DNA of 46,782 nucleotides. Source: PALSA-612 sp035652235. Its GTDB lineage: Bacteria; Actinomycetota; Thermoleophilia; Gaiellales; Gaiellaceae. A program made the translations under genes and the position numbers. This document shows positions 1 through 7,399 of this stretch, piece after piece. The stretch spans positions 1 to 46,782 of the forward strand of contig DASREE010000020.1 in NCBI GenBank assembly GCA_035652235.1, in the 5' to 3' direction. Numbering within the stretch: position 1 is the first letter of the stretch; the number at the start of each line of letters is the position of its first letter. The notes under the pieces were generated by a model, which saw only the letters and a list, made by a program, of their open reading frames with translations, searched no databases and had not been told where the DNA came from.

Positions 1-2
1 AC

Positions 3-236
3 GCGGCCGTCCTCGGCCTGGACACGAAGCGCTTCGCCGACGACCTGCGCCGGCACGCGGGCGCGGCGCGAGTGGCCGAGGACGTGGACGGCGCCGACCT
101 GAGCGGCGTCTCGGGCACCCCGAGCTTCTTCGTCAACGACCTCCGCCACCATGGCGCCTACGACGTGGAGACGCTGTCGGCTGCCGTCCGGGCGGCGCAG
201 GCGCGAGCCGCTGCAGGGCGCGGCGCGGGACGGTGA
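3..236 (+). CDS. DsbA-family thiol-disulfide oxidoreductase-like protein, C-terminal part
   Basis: The window opens inside this frame; 77 codons and a TGA stop at 234-236 are visible. The readable end contains GVSGTPSFFVND followed by RHHGAYDVETL, the cis-proline strand and last helix found at the C-terminus of DsbA/FrnE-like thioredoxin-fold proteins. Such domains are often fused to NhaA or stand alone. The CXXC active site would lie upstream of the window, so redox activity cannot be judged. The alanine-rich tail after the last helix is low-complexity. The family call rests on the cis-Pro motif and its surroundings only. Confidence 0.7.
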   Translation, partial: AAVLGLDTKRFADDLRRHAGAARVAEDVDGADLSGVSGTPSFFVNDLRHHGAYDVETLSAAVRAAQARAAAGRGAGR

Positions 237-795
237 GCGGCCGCTCTGCTCGCCCGCGCGGCTCTCGGCGGGCGTCGAGCGTCTTGCGCACGACCGTCGC
301 CGGTCGCATGTTTCCCTGGGCCGACTTCGAGCGGTAGGCGCCCGAGCTGGCCTCGGTCGAGGCGCGAGCGGATCGGCCAGCACGGCTTCCTGCGCTCAGC
401 ACGGTGCGGCGGCGGGCGAGGGCTGGAGGCGCGAGAGCGCTCCGGCTCGGAGCTGGTGGGGCGCCGCGCCAGCGGGGGAAGCCCGCGGCGCGGAGGAGTC
501 CGAAGCACGTCCGCGCCGCGGGCCGCGGCCGGCGAAGGGAGGCTCCCGGCCGCGTTCGAGGAGGGCATCCTGCCTCGCGGCCGATCCGCCGCGTGCAGGT
601 GCTGTCGGCCATCGCTCCTCAGTACACCAGGCGAATGTGAGAGCAGCCTGAGACCGGCGTGAGGAGTCGCTAAGAGCTGGGCGCCTGCGGTGCCGGACGG
701 GCGTCTCGGCGTCCGCGGGCGATCGGTAGTTCCGAGCAAGCCGATCCGCGATCGGCCCGATGCACCTGCCCGCGGGCCCCGGAGACACTCGCGCT
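237..795. other. Decayed / non-coding stretch with a possible oxidoreductase fossil
   Basis: About 560 nt lie between the DsbA-like end and the sigma factor. Open frames exist on both strands but they are Arg/Ala/Pro/Ser-rich GC shadows without domain signatures. One short plus-strand stretch (about 290-370) reads VLRTTVAGRMFPWADFER, then a stop, then APELASVEARADR. This resembles the N-terminus of the pyridoxamine-5'-phosphate-oxidase-like flavoprotein family (W-x-x-F-E-x-x-A-P-E-L-A). With the in-frame stop and no continuation, I read it as a possible fossil of such a gene, at low confidence. Nothing else is supported here. Confidence 0.25.
740..756. promoter_or_regulatory. Perfect inverted repeat upstream of the sigma gene
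   Basis: GCCGATC-cgc-GATCGGC, two 7-base arms around a 3-nt spacer, lies about 40 nt before the likely start codon of the sigma factor gene. It could be an operator or a small 5' UTR hairpin. No regulator can be assigned. Confidence 0.3.
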
Positions 796-1680
796 GTGAC
801 CGGCAGCATGCTTCTCGACGACGAGACGACCGGCGACGCCGTCGCAGACGACGACGTCGAGGCGGTCGACTCGCTGCAGCTCTTCCTGCGTGACATCGGC
901 CGCTACCGGCTGCTCTCCCGGGAGGAGGAGGCCGAGCTGATGCGGCGGATCGAGCAGGGCGACGCCGAGGCGCGCGACCGGATGATCAACGCCAACCTCC
1001 GCCTCGTCGTCTCGATCGCGAAGCGCTACCAGGGCCAGGGCCTGCCGCTCGCGGACCTGATCCAGGAGGGCATCATCGGCCTGCTCCGGGCGGTGGACAA
1101 GTTCGACTGGCGCCGCCGCTACAAGTTCTCCACCTACGCGACCTGGTGGATCCGGCAGGCGATCCAGCGCGGCGTCGACAACCGCGGCCGTGCCATCCGC
1201 GTGCCGGTGCACGTGGCGGCGCGGGAGCAGAAGCTCGCGCGCCTCGAGCGCGAGCTGACCGCCGAGCTCGGCCGCAAGCCCGACGAGGCGGAGCTCGCCC
1301 GCGCAGCAGGGCTTTCGCTACGGCAGCTGCGCACCGTGCAGGCGGCGCCGCGCGTCGTCCTCAGCCTCGACCGGCCGCTTGGCGACGAGGACGCGGACGC
1401 GTTCAGCTCGCTGTTTGCCGACGAGTCGTCGCCGATGCTCGAGCAGGTCGAGGCGGGCCTCCTCGCCGAGGCCCTGCGCCGGGCGGTCGACGCGCTCCCG
1501 GCGCGGGAGCGCCAGGTTGTCCGGCTGCGCTACGGGCTCGACGGGTCGAAGCCCCGTTCGCCCGCCGAGCTGCGCCGCGAGCTCGGGCTGAGCCCGAGCG
1601 AGATCTCGCGGCTCGAGCGCCAGGCGCTTCGCCGCCTGTCCGTCGAGCAGATCCTGCAGCAGCTGCACGAGGCCGCCTGA
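796..1680 (+). CDS. RNA polymerase sigma-70 factor, RpoD/SigA-like (group 1/2)
   Basis: This 294-residue sigma factor directs core RNA polymerase to promoters. A short region 1.2-like helix (DSLQLFLRDIGRYRLLSREEE) is followed by regions 2.1-2.4 with NLRLVVSIAKRYQGQGL, LIQEGIIGLLRAVDKFD and KFSTYATWWIRQAI, then region 3 (RVPVHVAAREQKLAR). Region 4 holds a helix-turn-helix, SPAELRRELGLSPSEISRLE. It lacks the large acidic N-terminal extension of housekeeping RpoD, so it is probably an alternative primary-like (group 2) sigma. I chose GTG 796 because GGAG at 781-784 precedes it; ATG 808 and ATG 760 are in frame as alternatives. The next gene begins 4 nt after the stop, so the two may be co-transcribed. 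Confidence 0.9.
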   Translation: MTGSMLLDDETTGDAVADDDVEAVDSLQLFLRDIGRYRLLSREEEAELMRRIEQGDAEARDRMINANLRLVVSIAKRYQGQGLPLADLIQEGIIGLLRAVDKFDWRRRYKFSTYATWWIRQAIQRGVDNRGRAIRVPVHVAAREQKLARLERELTAELGRKPDEAELARAAGLSLRQLRTVQAAPRVVLSLDRPLGDEDADAFSSLFADESSPMLEQVEAGLLAEALRRAVDALPARERQVVRLRYGLDGSKPRSPAELRRELGLSPSEISRLERQALRRLSVEQILQQLHEAA

Positions 1681-1684
1681 GCTC

Positions 1685-3115
1685 GTGGTGGGCCCGCCGG
1701 GCGTTCCTCCCTGGAGGATCAAGGTCGTCGAGCCGATCTCCCTGCCGAGCGCTGAGCGGCGCCGCGCCGCGATCGAGGAGGCGGGCTTCAACACCTTCCT
1801 GCTCCGCTCCGAAGATGTCTTCATCGACCTGCTCACGGACAGCGGCACGTCCGCGCTCTCGCAGGAGCAGCGCGCCGCCATGGAGCTCGGCGACGAGGCG
1901 TACGCGGGCTCGCGCAGCTTCTTCCGGCTGGAGGCGGCGATGCGGGAGGCCTACGGCTACCGGCATCTGATCCCGACCCACCAGGGCCGCGGTGCCGAGC
2001 ATCTGCTGGCGCGCCTGCTCGTCGAGCCGGGGCGGCTCGTCCCCTCGAACCTCTACTTCACCACCTCGCGGGCGCACGTCGAGCTCGCCGGTGGGGTGTG
2101 GACGGACGTGTCGGTGCCGGAGGCGAGCGATCCCGAGTCGACCTGTCCGTTCAAGGGCGACATCGACCTGACCGCGCTCGAGCGCGTCCTCGGTACGAAC
2201 GGCCCCGAGGGGATCGCCTTCGTACGTGTGGAGGCCTGCCTGAACATGGCGGGCGGCCAGCCGTTCTCGCTGCGCAACCTGCGGGATGTGCGCGCGCTGA
2301 CGCAGGAGCACCACGTGCCGCTCGTGCTCGACGCGACGCGCGTGTCCGAGAACGCGCTGTTCATCAAGGAGCGCGAGGCGGGCCAGTCGCACCGCTCGCT
2401 GCCCGACGTCGTCCGCGAGATCGCGAGCCTCTCGGACGGGGCGGTCTTCTCGTCCAAGAAGGACCACTTCGTTCCCATCGGCGGCTTCCTCGCTCTGAAC
2501 GACGACGACCTCGCCGCTCGCGCGCGCGAGCTCCTCGTCCTGTACGAGGGCTTTCCCCACTACGGCGGCATCGCCGGCCACGACATGGAGGCGCTCGCGC
2601 GGGGGATCGTCGAGTCGGTCGACGAGGCGACGGTGCGCCACGTCGTCGGCCAGGCCGCCTTCCTGGGGGGCCTCCTGCACGAGCGCGGCGTGCCGATCGT
2701 CCTCCCGGTCGGGGCGCACGCCGTCTTCCTGGACGCGAAGCGGATCCTGCCGCATCTGGCGCAGGAGGAGCTGCCCGCGCAGGCGCTCGCCGCGGCCGTC
2801 TACCTCGCCGGCGGGGTGCGCACGATGGAGCGGGGCATCGTCTCCGGACAGCACGGCCGCGAGCCCTACCACGGCCTCGAGCTGGTGCGCCTGACGCTGC
2901 CGCGCCGGGTGTACACGCGGGAGCACCTGGGCTACGTCGCCGACGTCGTCAGCGAGGTCGTGCGCGCCGCCGGACGGATCCCGGGGCTCGCCTTCATCTA
3001 CGAGCCGGAGGCGCTGCGCTTCTTCCTCGGCCGGTTTCAGCCCCTGGCGCCGTTTCCAGAGCTGGACGCCGCGGCCGCTCCGCCGGGTGAGCCCGCCGGC
3101 CGTCGCCGCGTCTGA
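1685..3115 (+). CDS. tpl: Tyrosine phenol-lyase-like PLP-dependent beta-eliminating lyase
   Basis: A 476-residue fold-type I PLP enzyme of the tryptophanase / tyrosine phenol-lyase family, close to the family's usual length of about 460-470. The N-terminal signature FLLRSEDVFIDLLTDSG, the PTHQGRGAE loop, and the PLP-lysine motif FSSKKDHFVPIGG (Lys about 258-259) are intact. DATR at 216-219 matches the Asp214/Arg217 pair of Citrobacter tyrosine phenol-lyase. The C-terminal MERGIVS segment carries Arg383 where that enzyme has Arg381, which contacts the phenol hydroxyl; tryptophanase has a different sequence (VEIGS) here. This favours tyrosine phenol-lyase chemistry (tyrosine to phenol, pyruvate and ammonia) over indole release, but another beta-substituted amino acid is possible. 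The GTG start lies 4 nt after the sigma gene. The downstream carbamoyl-transfer genes are on the same strand. Confidence 0.8.
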   Translation: MVGPPGVPPWRIKVVEPISLPSAERRRAAIEEAGFNTFLLRSEDVFIDLLTDSGTSALSQEQRAAMELGDEAYAGSRSFFRLEAAMREAYGYRHLIPTHQGRGAEHLLARLLVEPGRLVPSNLYFTTSRAHVELAGGVWTDVSVPEASDPESTCPFKGDIDLTALERVLGTNGPEGIAFVRVEACLNMAGGQPFSLRNLRDVRALTQEHHVPLVLDATRVSENALFIKEREAGQSHRSLPDVVREIASLSDGAVFSSKKDHFVPIGGFLALNDDDLAARARELLVLYEGFPHYGGIAGHDMEALARGIVESVDEATVRHVVGQAAFLGGLLHERGVPIVLPVGAHAVFLDAKRILPHLAQEELPAQALAAAVYLAGGVRTMERGIVSGQHGREPYHGLELVRLTLPRRVYTREHLGYVADVVSEVVRAAGRIPGLAFIYEPEALRFFLGRFQPLAPFPELDAAAAPPGEPAGRRRV

Positions 3116-3228
3116 CGCGCACCACGGCCCTCGGTAGTTCCCCACAGGGACGATCGGCTCGGCTACGGATGCGGACCTCCGGCCCTCACACAACGATGGG
3201 GCGCGACGGCCGCCGCGAAGGAGGAGCG

Positions 3229-4569
3229 ATGCGCAAGACGATCATCATGGGCGCCGGCGGGCGCGACTTCCACGACTTCAACGTCGTCTACCGCGACGAC
3301 CCCGAGACGCGCGTCGTCGCCTTCACGGCCACCCAGATCCCGGGTATCGCCGATCGGACGTATCCGCCCTCGCTGGCCGGCCCGCTGTACCCGGACGGGA
3401 TCCCGATCCGGCCCGAGTCGGAGCTGACGGAGCTGATCCGCGAGCACGGGGTGGACGAGGTCGTGTTCGCCTACTCCGACGTCTCGCACGACCACGTCAT
3501 GCACCGCGCCTCGATCGCGCTCTCGGCGGGCGCGGACTTCCACCTGCTCGGCCCCGGCGCGACCATGCTCGAGTCGCCGAAGCCGGTCGTCGCCGTCTGC
3601 GCCGTGCGCACCGGCTCCGGGAAGAGCCAGACGAGCCGGCGGGTGGGTCGGATTCTCCTTGACGCCGGCCTCGACGTCGCACTCGTCCGCCACCCGATGC
3701 CGTACGGCGACCTGGAGCGGATGCGCGTGCAGCGCTTCGCGAGCATGGCCGACATCGACGCCTCGCACCCGACGCTCGAGGAGCGCGAAGAGTACGAGGC
3801 GCCGGTCGGGCTGGGCATGGTCGTCTACGCCGGGGTGGACTACGGCGAGATCCTCGACCGGGCTGCGGCCGAGGCGGACGTCATCCTCTGGGACGGCGGC
3901 AACAACGACTTTCCCTTCTTCCGGCCGGACCTCCTCGTCGTCGTGGTCGACCCGCTGCGAGCGGGGCAGGAGCTGCACTACCACCCCGGCGAGACGAACC
4001 TGCGCATGGCCGATGTGGTCGTCGTCAACAAGATGGACAGCGCCGGCCTGGCCGCGGTCGAGCGGGTGTATGCGGACATCGCCGTCGTCAACCCCACGGC
4101 GACGGTGGTGCGAGCCAACTCCCCCGTCCGGCTCGACGACGGCCCTCCGCTCGCCGGCGCGTGCGTCCTCGTCGTCGAGGACGGCCCGACGGTCACCCAC
4201 GGCGGGATGCCGTTCGGTGCGGGCACGGTGGCGGCGCAGCAGGCGGGCGCGGCGATGCGCGTCGACCCGCGGCCGTACGCGGTCGGCTCGATCGCCGAGG
4301 TCTTCCGGACGTACCCGCACATCGGCCCCGTGCTGCCCGCGATGGGCTACGACGACGAGCAGCTGAGCGAGCTCGAGGCGACGATCAACGCGACCGAGTG
4401 CGACGTCGTCGTCACCGGAACGCCCATCGACCTCGGCCGGCTGATCCGCTCGCGGCACCCGATGCGCCACGCCCGTTACGAGCTGGAGGAGGTCGGCCAT
4501 CCGACGCTCGCCGAGGTGCTCGAGCCGGTCGTCTCGCTCGCGCGAACCCGCGCGCCGACCGCGGGCTGA
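3229..4569 (+). CDS. Cyclic 2,3-diphosphoglycerate synthetase-like P-loop protein
   Basis: A 446-residue cytoplasmic protein with an N-terminal Rossmann-like half (KTIIMGAGGRDFHDFNVVYR) and a central P-loop RTGSGKSQTS at about 127-136. A nucleotide-binding C-terminal half follows (ILWDGGNNDFPFF, then VVVNKMD, an NKxD-like base-recognition motif). This architecture is the bacterial branch of the family named for archaeal cyclic 2,3-diphosphoglycerate synthetase. Whether the bacterial proteins make that metabolite is unknown to me, and the role here is inferred only from neighbours. ATG 3229 is preceded by the strong site AAGGAGGAG. An ornithine-carbamoyltransferase-like gene starts 14 nt downstream and a carbamate kinase follows, suggesting a shared pathway using carbamoyl phosphate. 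Confidence 0.75.
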   Translation: MRKTIIMGAGGRDFHDFNVVYRDDPETRVVAFTATQIPGIADRTYPPSLAGPLYPDGIPIRPESELTELIREHGVDEVVFAYSDVSHDHVMHRASIALSAGADFHLLGPGATMLESPKPVVAVCAVRTGSGKSQTSRRVGRILLDAGLDVALVRHPMPYGDLERMRVQRFASMADIDASHPTLEEREEYEAPVGLGMVVYAGVDYGEILDRAAAEADVILWDGGNNDFPFFRPDLLVVVVDPLRAGQELHYHPGETNLRMADVVVVNKMDSAGLAAVERVYADIAVVNPTATVVRANSPVRLDDGPPLAGACVLVVEDGPTVTHGGMPFGAGTVAAQQAGAAMRVDPRPYAVGSIAEVFRTYPHIGPVLPAMGYDDEQLSELEATINATECDVVVTGTPIDLGRLIRSRHPMRHARYELEEVGHPTLAEVLEPVVSLARTRAPTAG

Positions 4570-4583
4570 GGAGGCGGCCGGAC

Positions 4584-5501
4584 ATGACCCCCGCCCATGT
4601 GCTCGAGCGCCCGCCCGACCTGCTGCGCGTGTCCGACCTGACCAGAGAGCAGCTCGTCGCGCTCCTCGACCTGTCCGCCGGGATCAAGTCCGAGCCGCGC
4701 CGCTTCCTCGATGCCCTGCACGGCGAGACGCTCGCGCTCATCTTCGAGAAGCCCTCGACGCGCACGCGCGTCTCCATGTCGGCCGCCGCCGCCCGTCTCG
4801 GCATGCTGCCGCTGTCGCTCCGCCCGGACGAGCTCCAGCTCGGCCGTGGCGAGCCGATCGCGGACACCGCGCGCGTCCTCTCCGGATACTGCGCCGCGAT
4901 CGCCATCCGCACCTTCGCGCACGAGCTCGTCGAGGAGCTGGCGGAGGCGGCGACGGTGCCGGTGATCAACGCGCTCACGGACGAGCACCATCCCTGCCAG
5001 GCGCTCGGCGACATGCTCACGCTGCGCGAGCGCCTCGGCCGGCTCGACGGGATCGCGCTCGCCTACGTGGGCGACGGCAACAACGTGTGCAACTCGCTCG
5101 TCGAGGCCGGGAACCTGCTCGGCCTGGACGTGCGCGTCGCCTGCCCGGCCGGATACGAGCCGAAGGTCGCGGGCGCGACGGTCACGGCGGATCCGCTCGA
5201 GGCGGTGCGCGGCGCGGACGCCGTCTACACGGACGTGTGGGTGTCGATGGGGGCTGACGACGAGCGCTCGGAGCGCACGGCACGGCTCGGCCGCTACCGG
5301 GTCGACCGGCCGCTGATGAACGCCGCCGCGCCCGGCGCGATCTTCCTCCACTGCCTGCTCGCGCACCGCGGCGAGGAGGTCGCGGCGGAGGTGATCGACG
5401 GGCCGCGCTCCGCGGTCTGGCAGCAGGCCGAGAACAGGATGTGGACGGAGCAGGCGCTGCTCCTCGTCCTGGCTGGTGGAGGCTTCCCGGACGCGGGCTG
5501 A
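4584..5501 (+). CDS. Ornithine carbamoyltransferase-family protein with altered HCLP motif
   Basis: A 305-residue aspartate/ornithine carbamoyltransferase-fold enzyme. The carbamoyl-phosphate loop FEKPSTRTR (STRTR at 58-62), HPCQ at 136-139 and the C-domain signature YVGDGNNVCNS (161-171) are all intact, as is DVWVSMG (217-223), the ornithine-side SMG loop. The usual catalytic HCLP tetrapeptide reads HCLL (256-259), followed by the normal AHRGEEV. The Cys is retained and the Pro is lost. The gene sits between a P-loop protein and a carbamate kinase (6 nt to its start), so it may run catabolically: carbamoyl-amino acid plus phosphate gives carbamoyl phosphate, which the kinase converts to ATP. 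No arginine deiminase is in the window. Ornithine, or an unusual amino acceptor, is possible. Confidence 0.85.
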   Translation: MTPAHVLERPPDLLRVSDLTREQLVALLDLSAGIKSEPRRFLDALHGETLALIFEKPSTRTRVSMSAAAARLGMLPLSLRPDELQLGRGEPIADTARVLSGYCAAIAIRTFAHELVEELAEAATVPVINALTDEHHPCQALGDMLTLRERLGRLDGIALAYVGDGNNVCNSLVEAGNLLGLDVRVACPAGYEPKVAGATVTADPLEAVRGADAVYTDVWVSMGADDERSERTARLGRYRVDRPLMNAAAPGAIFLHCLLAHRGEEVAAEVIDGPRSAVWQQAENRMWTEQALLLVLAGGGFPDAG

Positions 5502-5507
5502 CGCGAG

Positions 5508-6434
5508 ATGCGCGTCGTCGTCGCACTCGGCGGGAATGCCCTGCTGCGCCGGGGCGAGCGGCCGGATTCCGACGTGCAGCGCCGGAACGTCGAGCAGGCG
5601 GTGCGCTCGGTCGCCGACGTCGCCCGGCGCCACGACGTCGTGGTGACGCACGGGAACGGACCCCAGGTCGGTCTGCTCGCCCTCCAGGCCGCGGCGTACG
5701 CCGGTGCGCAGCCGTACCCGCTCGACGTGCTCGGCGCCGAGAGCGAGGGCATGATCGGCTACCTGCTCGAACAGGGGATCGAGAACGCGCTGCCCGGCCG
5801 TCCGGTGGCGACGCTGCTCACGCAGGTGGTCGTCGACCGTTCTGACCCCGCCTTCCGGCACCCGACCAAGCCCATCGGCCCGACCTACGACGCGGCGCAG
5901 GCTCGCCGGCTCGCCCGCCAGAACGGCTTCACCGTCGCGCGGGACGGCCGCCACTACCGGCGCGTCGTGCCGTCTCCTGAGCCGCGGGCGATCGTCGAGC
6001 TCGAGGCCGTGCGGCTGCTCGTCGAGCACGGCGTGCTCGTCGTCTGCGTCGGCGGCGGCGGCATCCCGGTGGTCGTCGACGAGAACGGAGCGCTGCACGG
6101 GGTCGAAGCGGTGATCGACAAGGATCTGTCGGCGGCGCTCCTGGCGCGGGATCTCGCTGCCGATGCCCTGCTCATGCTCACCGACGTCGAGGCCGTCGAG
6201 CGCGACTGGGGAACGCCGGCGGCGCGGCCGATCCGCCACGCGACGCCGTCCGAGCTCCGTGCGCTCGCGCTCGCGCAGGGCTCGATGGGCCCGAAGGTGG
6301 AGGCGGCCTGCAGGTTCGTCGAGGCAACGGGCGGCACGGCCGCGATCGGCGCGCTCGACCAGGCGGGGTCGATCCTCGCCGGAGAAACCGGCACGATCGT
6401 GTCCCCGTCCGGTTGGGCGTCTACGGTCGTGTGA
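5508..6434 (+). CDS. arcC: Carbamate kinase
   Basis: A 308-residue amino-acid-kinase-fold enzyme that transfers phosphate between carbamoyl phosphate and ADP, giving ATP, CO2 and ammonia. The family pattern is complete: the N-terminal VVVALGGNALLRRG, VVTHGNGPQVGLLALQ, HPTKPIGPTY with the following VPSPEP loop, CVGGGGIPVV, EAVIDKDLSAALLA, MLTDVEAV and the C-terminal GSMGPKVEAACRF. Its length matches the usual 305-315. ATG 5508 lies 6 nt after the carbamoyltransferase stop, so the two are almost certainly co-translated. The stop overlaps the ATG of a tiny downstream frame (TGATG). Confidence 0.95.
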   Translation: MRVVVALGGNALLRRGERPDSDVQRRNVEQAVRSVADVARRHDVVVTHGNGPQVGLLALQAAAYAGAQPYPLDVLGAESEGMIGYLLEQGIENALPGRPVATLLTQVVVDRSDPAFRHPTKPIGPTYDAAQARRLARQNGFTVARDGRHYRRVVPSPEPRAIVELEAVRLLVEHGVLVVCVGGGGIPVVVDENGALHGVEAVIDKDLSAALLARDLAADALLMLTDVEAVERDWGTPAARPIRHATPSELRALALAQGSMGPKVEAACRFVEATGGTAAIGALDQAGSILAGETGTIVSPSGWASTVV

Positions 6435-6568
6435 TGCCCCACTGGATCGTGCTGCTGGCGGCGGCCGCGGCGGGCTGGCTCGTCCTGTGCGTGCTCGGCG
6501 GGCTGGCGCTCGGCCGCGGGCTCGAGGCGCTCGAGCGGCGCCGGCGCCGCTCGAAGGTCCTCCGCTAG
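6434..6568 (+). CDS. Very small single-pass membrane protein (44 aa)
   Basis: The frame starts at an ATG sharing one base with the TGA of the carbamate kinase gene and ends with TAG at 6566-6568. It encodes MPHWIVLLAAAAAGWLVLC, a clean hydrophobic helix of about 25 residues continuing through VLGGLALGRGL. A strongly basic tail (LERRRRRSK) follows, a typical N-out/C-in arrangement. Translational coupling by the TGATG junction is the main argument that it is expressed. I do not recognise a family. The function is unknown. Confidence 0.5.
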   Translation: MPHWIVLLAAAAAGWLVLCVLGGLALGRGLEALERRRRRSKVLR

Positions 6569-6596
6569 CGCGGCCGCAGTTCCCGCCGGAGCGACC

Positions 6597-6602
6597 TATC
6601 AT
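6597..6602 (+). promoter_or_regulatory. -10 element (TATCAT) for a leaderless transcript
   Basis: TATCAT ends exactly 6 nt before GTG 6609, the distance expected between a -10 hexamer and a transcription start at the initiation codon. No ribosome binding site precedes that GTG. Confidence 0.5.
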
Positions 6603-6608
6603 CGGCTT

Positions 6609-7388
6609 GTGCACGACGCGTCGGGCCCTGGCTCGCTGCCGGCGGGGGTGCGGGCGGAGCTCGTGCGGTTGCGGCGGCTCGAACACGACCTGCGGCGCGA
6701 GCGCGAGCGGGTCCGTGCCGAGGCGGCGGGCGAGCTGGCGCGGCTGCAGGCGGCGCTGCGCGAGGCGGCGGGGAAGGCTGCGCAGCGAGAGCGCGAAGTC
6801 GAGCGGCTGCGCCGGGAGCTCGAGCGGGCCGGCAGGTGGCCGCGCCTGCCCAGGCTCGGCGGCGGCCACGAGGAGCTTCGCCTCGAGCGCGAGCGCCTCG
6901 CGCAGCTTCGCGCCGCGCTCCTCCACGAGCGCGCCCGGCTGGAGGAGCGCGCCCGCGCCCTCGCGGCGGCCGAGGCGCGCCAGCGCGCTCTCGCCGCGTC
7001 GTTCGAGCGCGTCGAGCCCGCGGCGAGCGCCCGCCCGCGGGGCGATCCCGCTGGTGTGCCCGCTGTGCCGCCCGGCCAGGCCGGGCGCTCCTCCGTGGCC
7101 TCCGAGCGCGAGCTGGCGCTCCGCAACCTCGCCGCGCGTGCCCGGCGCCTCGACGAGCGCGAGCAGGCGCTCGCGCGCCGCGAGGCGCAGCTCGCGTTGC
7201 TTCGCCGCAGGCTCGCCGAGGAGGAGCGGCGGCTCGACGAGATGGCGTGGCGGACCGGCTCGCTCGCGACTCGGCCGGACACGGCCCTGTCCCGTCCGGC
7301 CGAGCAGACGTTCGGCGAGGGGCTGCGCGCGCTCGCACTGGGCGGTCGCGCCGCGCACCCGGCGGACGGCGCCGCCGGAAGCTGGTAG
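6609..7388 (+). CDS. Coiled-coil protein of unknown function (259 aa)
   Basis: The protein is dominated by two long heptad-rich helices. Residues about 12-75 run through LVRLRRLEHDLRRERERVR and onward. Residues about 85-135 are followed by a Pro/Gly linker (RPRGDPAGVPAVPPGQAG), then a third coiled-coil (about 150-215, LALRNLAARARRLDEREQ). There is no signal peptide or membrane segment, so a cytoplasmic structural or scaffolding role is possible but unproven. GTG 6609 is chosen because a TATCAT hexamer sits 6 nt upstream. Its TAG stop lies inside the probable -10 hexamer (TAGCTT) of the next gene. I do not recognise a named family. Confidence 0.65.
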   Translation: MHDASGPGSLPAGVRAELVRLRRLEHDLRRERERVRAEAAGELARLQAALREAAGKAAQREREVERLRRELERAGRWPRLPRLGGGHEELRLERERLAQLRAALLHERARLEERARALAAAEARQRALAASFERVEPAASARPRGDPAGVPAVPPGQAGRSSVASERELALRNLAARARRLDEREQALARREAQLALLRRRLAEEERRLDEMAWRTGSLATRPDTALSRPAEQTFGEGLRALALGGRAAHPADGAAGSW

Positions 7389-7391
7389 CTT
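7386..7391 (+). promoter_or_regulatory. -10 element (TAGCTT) overlapping a stop codon
   Basis: TAGCTT contains the TAG stop of the coiled-coil gene and lies 8 nt before GTG 7400 of the cytochrome gene. Leaderless start is likely because no Shine-Dalgarno sequence is visible. Confidence 0.45.
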
Positions 7392-7399
7392 CCGCAGCC

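Noticed and set aside
151..739. Overlapping open frames on both strands, 158-739 and 151-651
   Set aside because: No domain, no ribosome binding site, composition of random GC-rich DNA; only the small fossil-like segment was kept.
4476..7358. 960-codon antisense frame across the carbamoyltransferase and carbamate kinase genes
   Set aside because: The plus-strand genes carry catalytic motifs; the minus frame has none.
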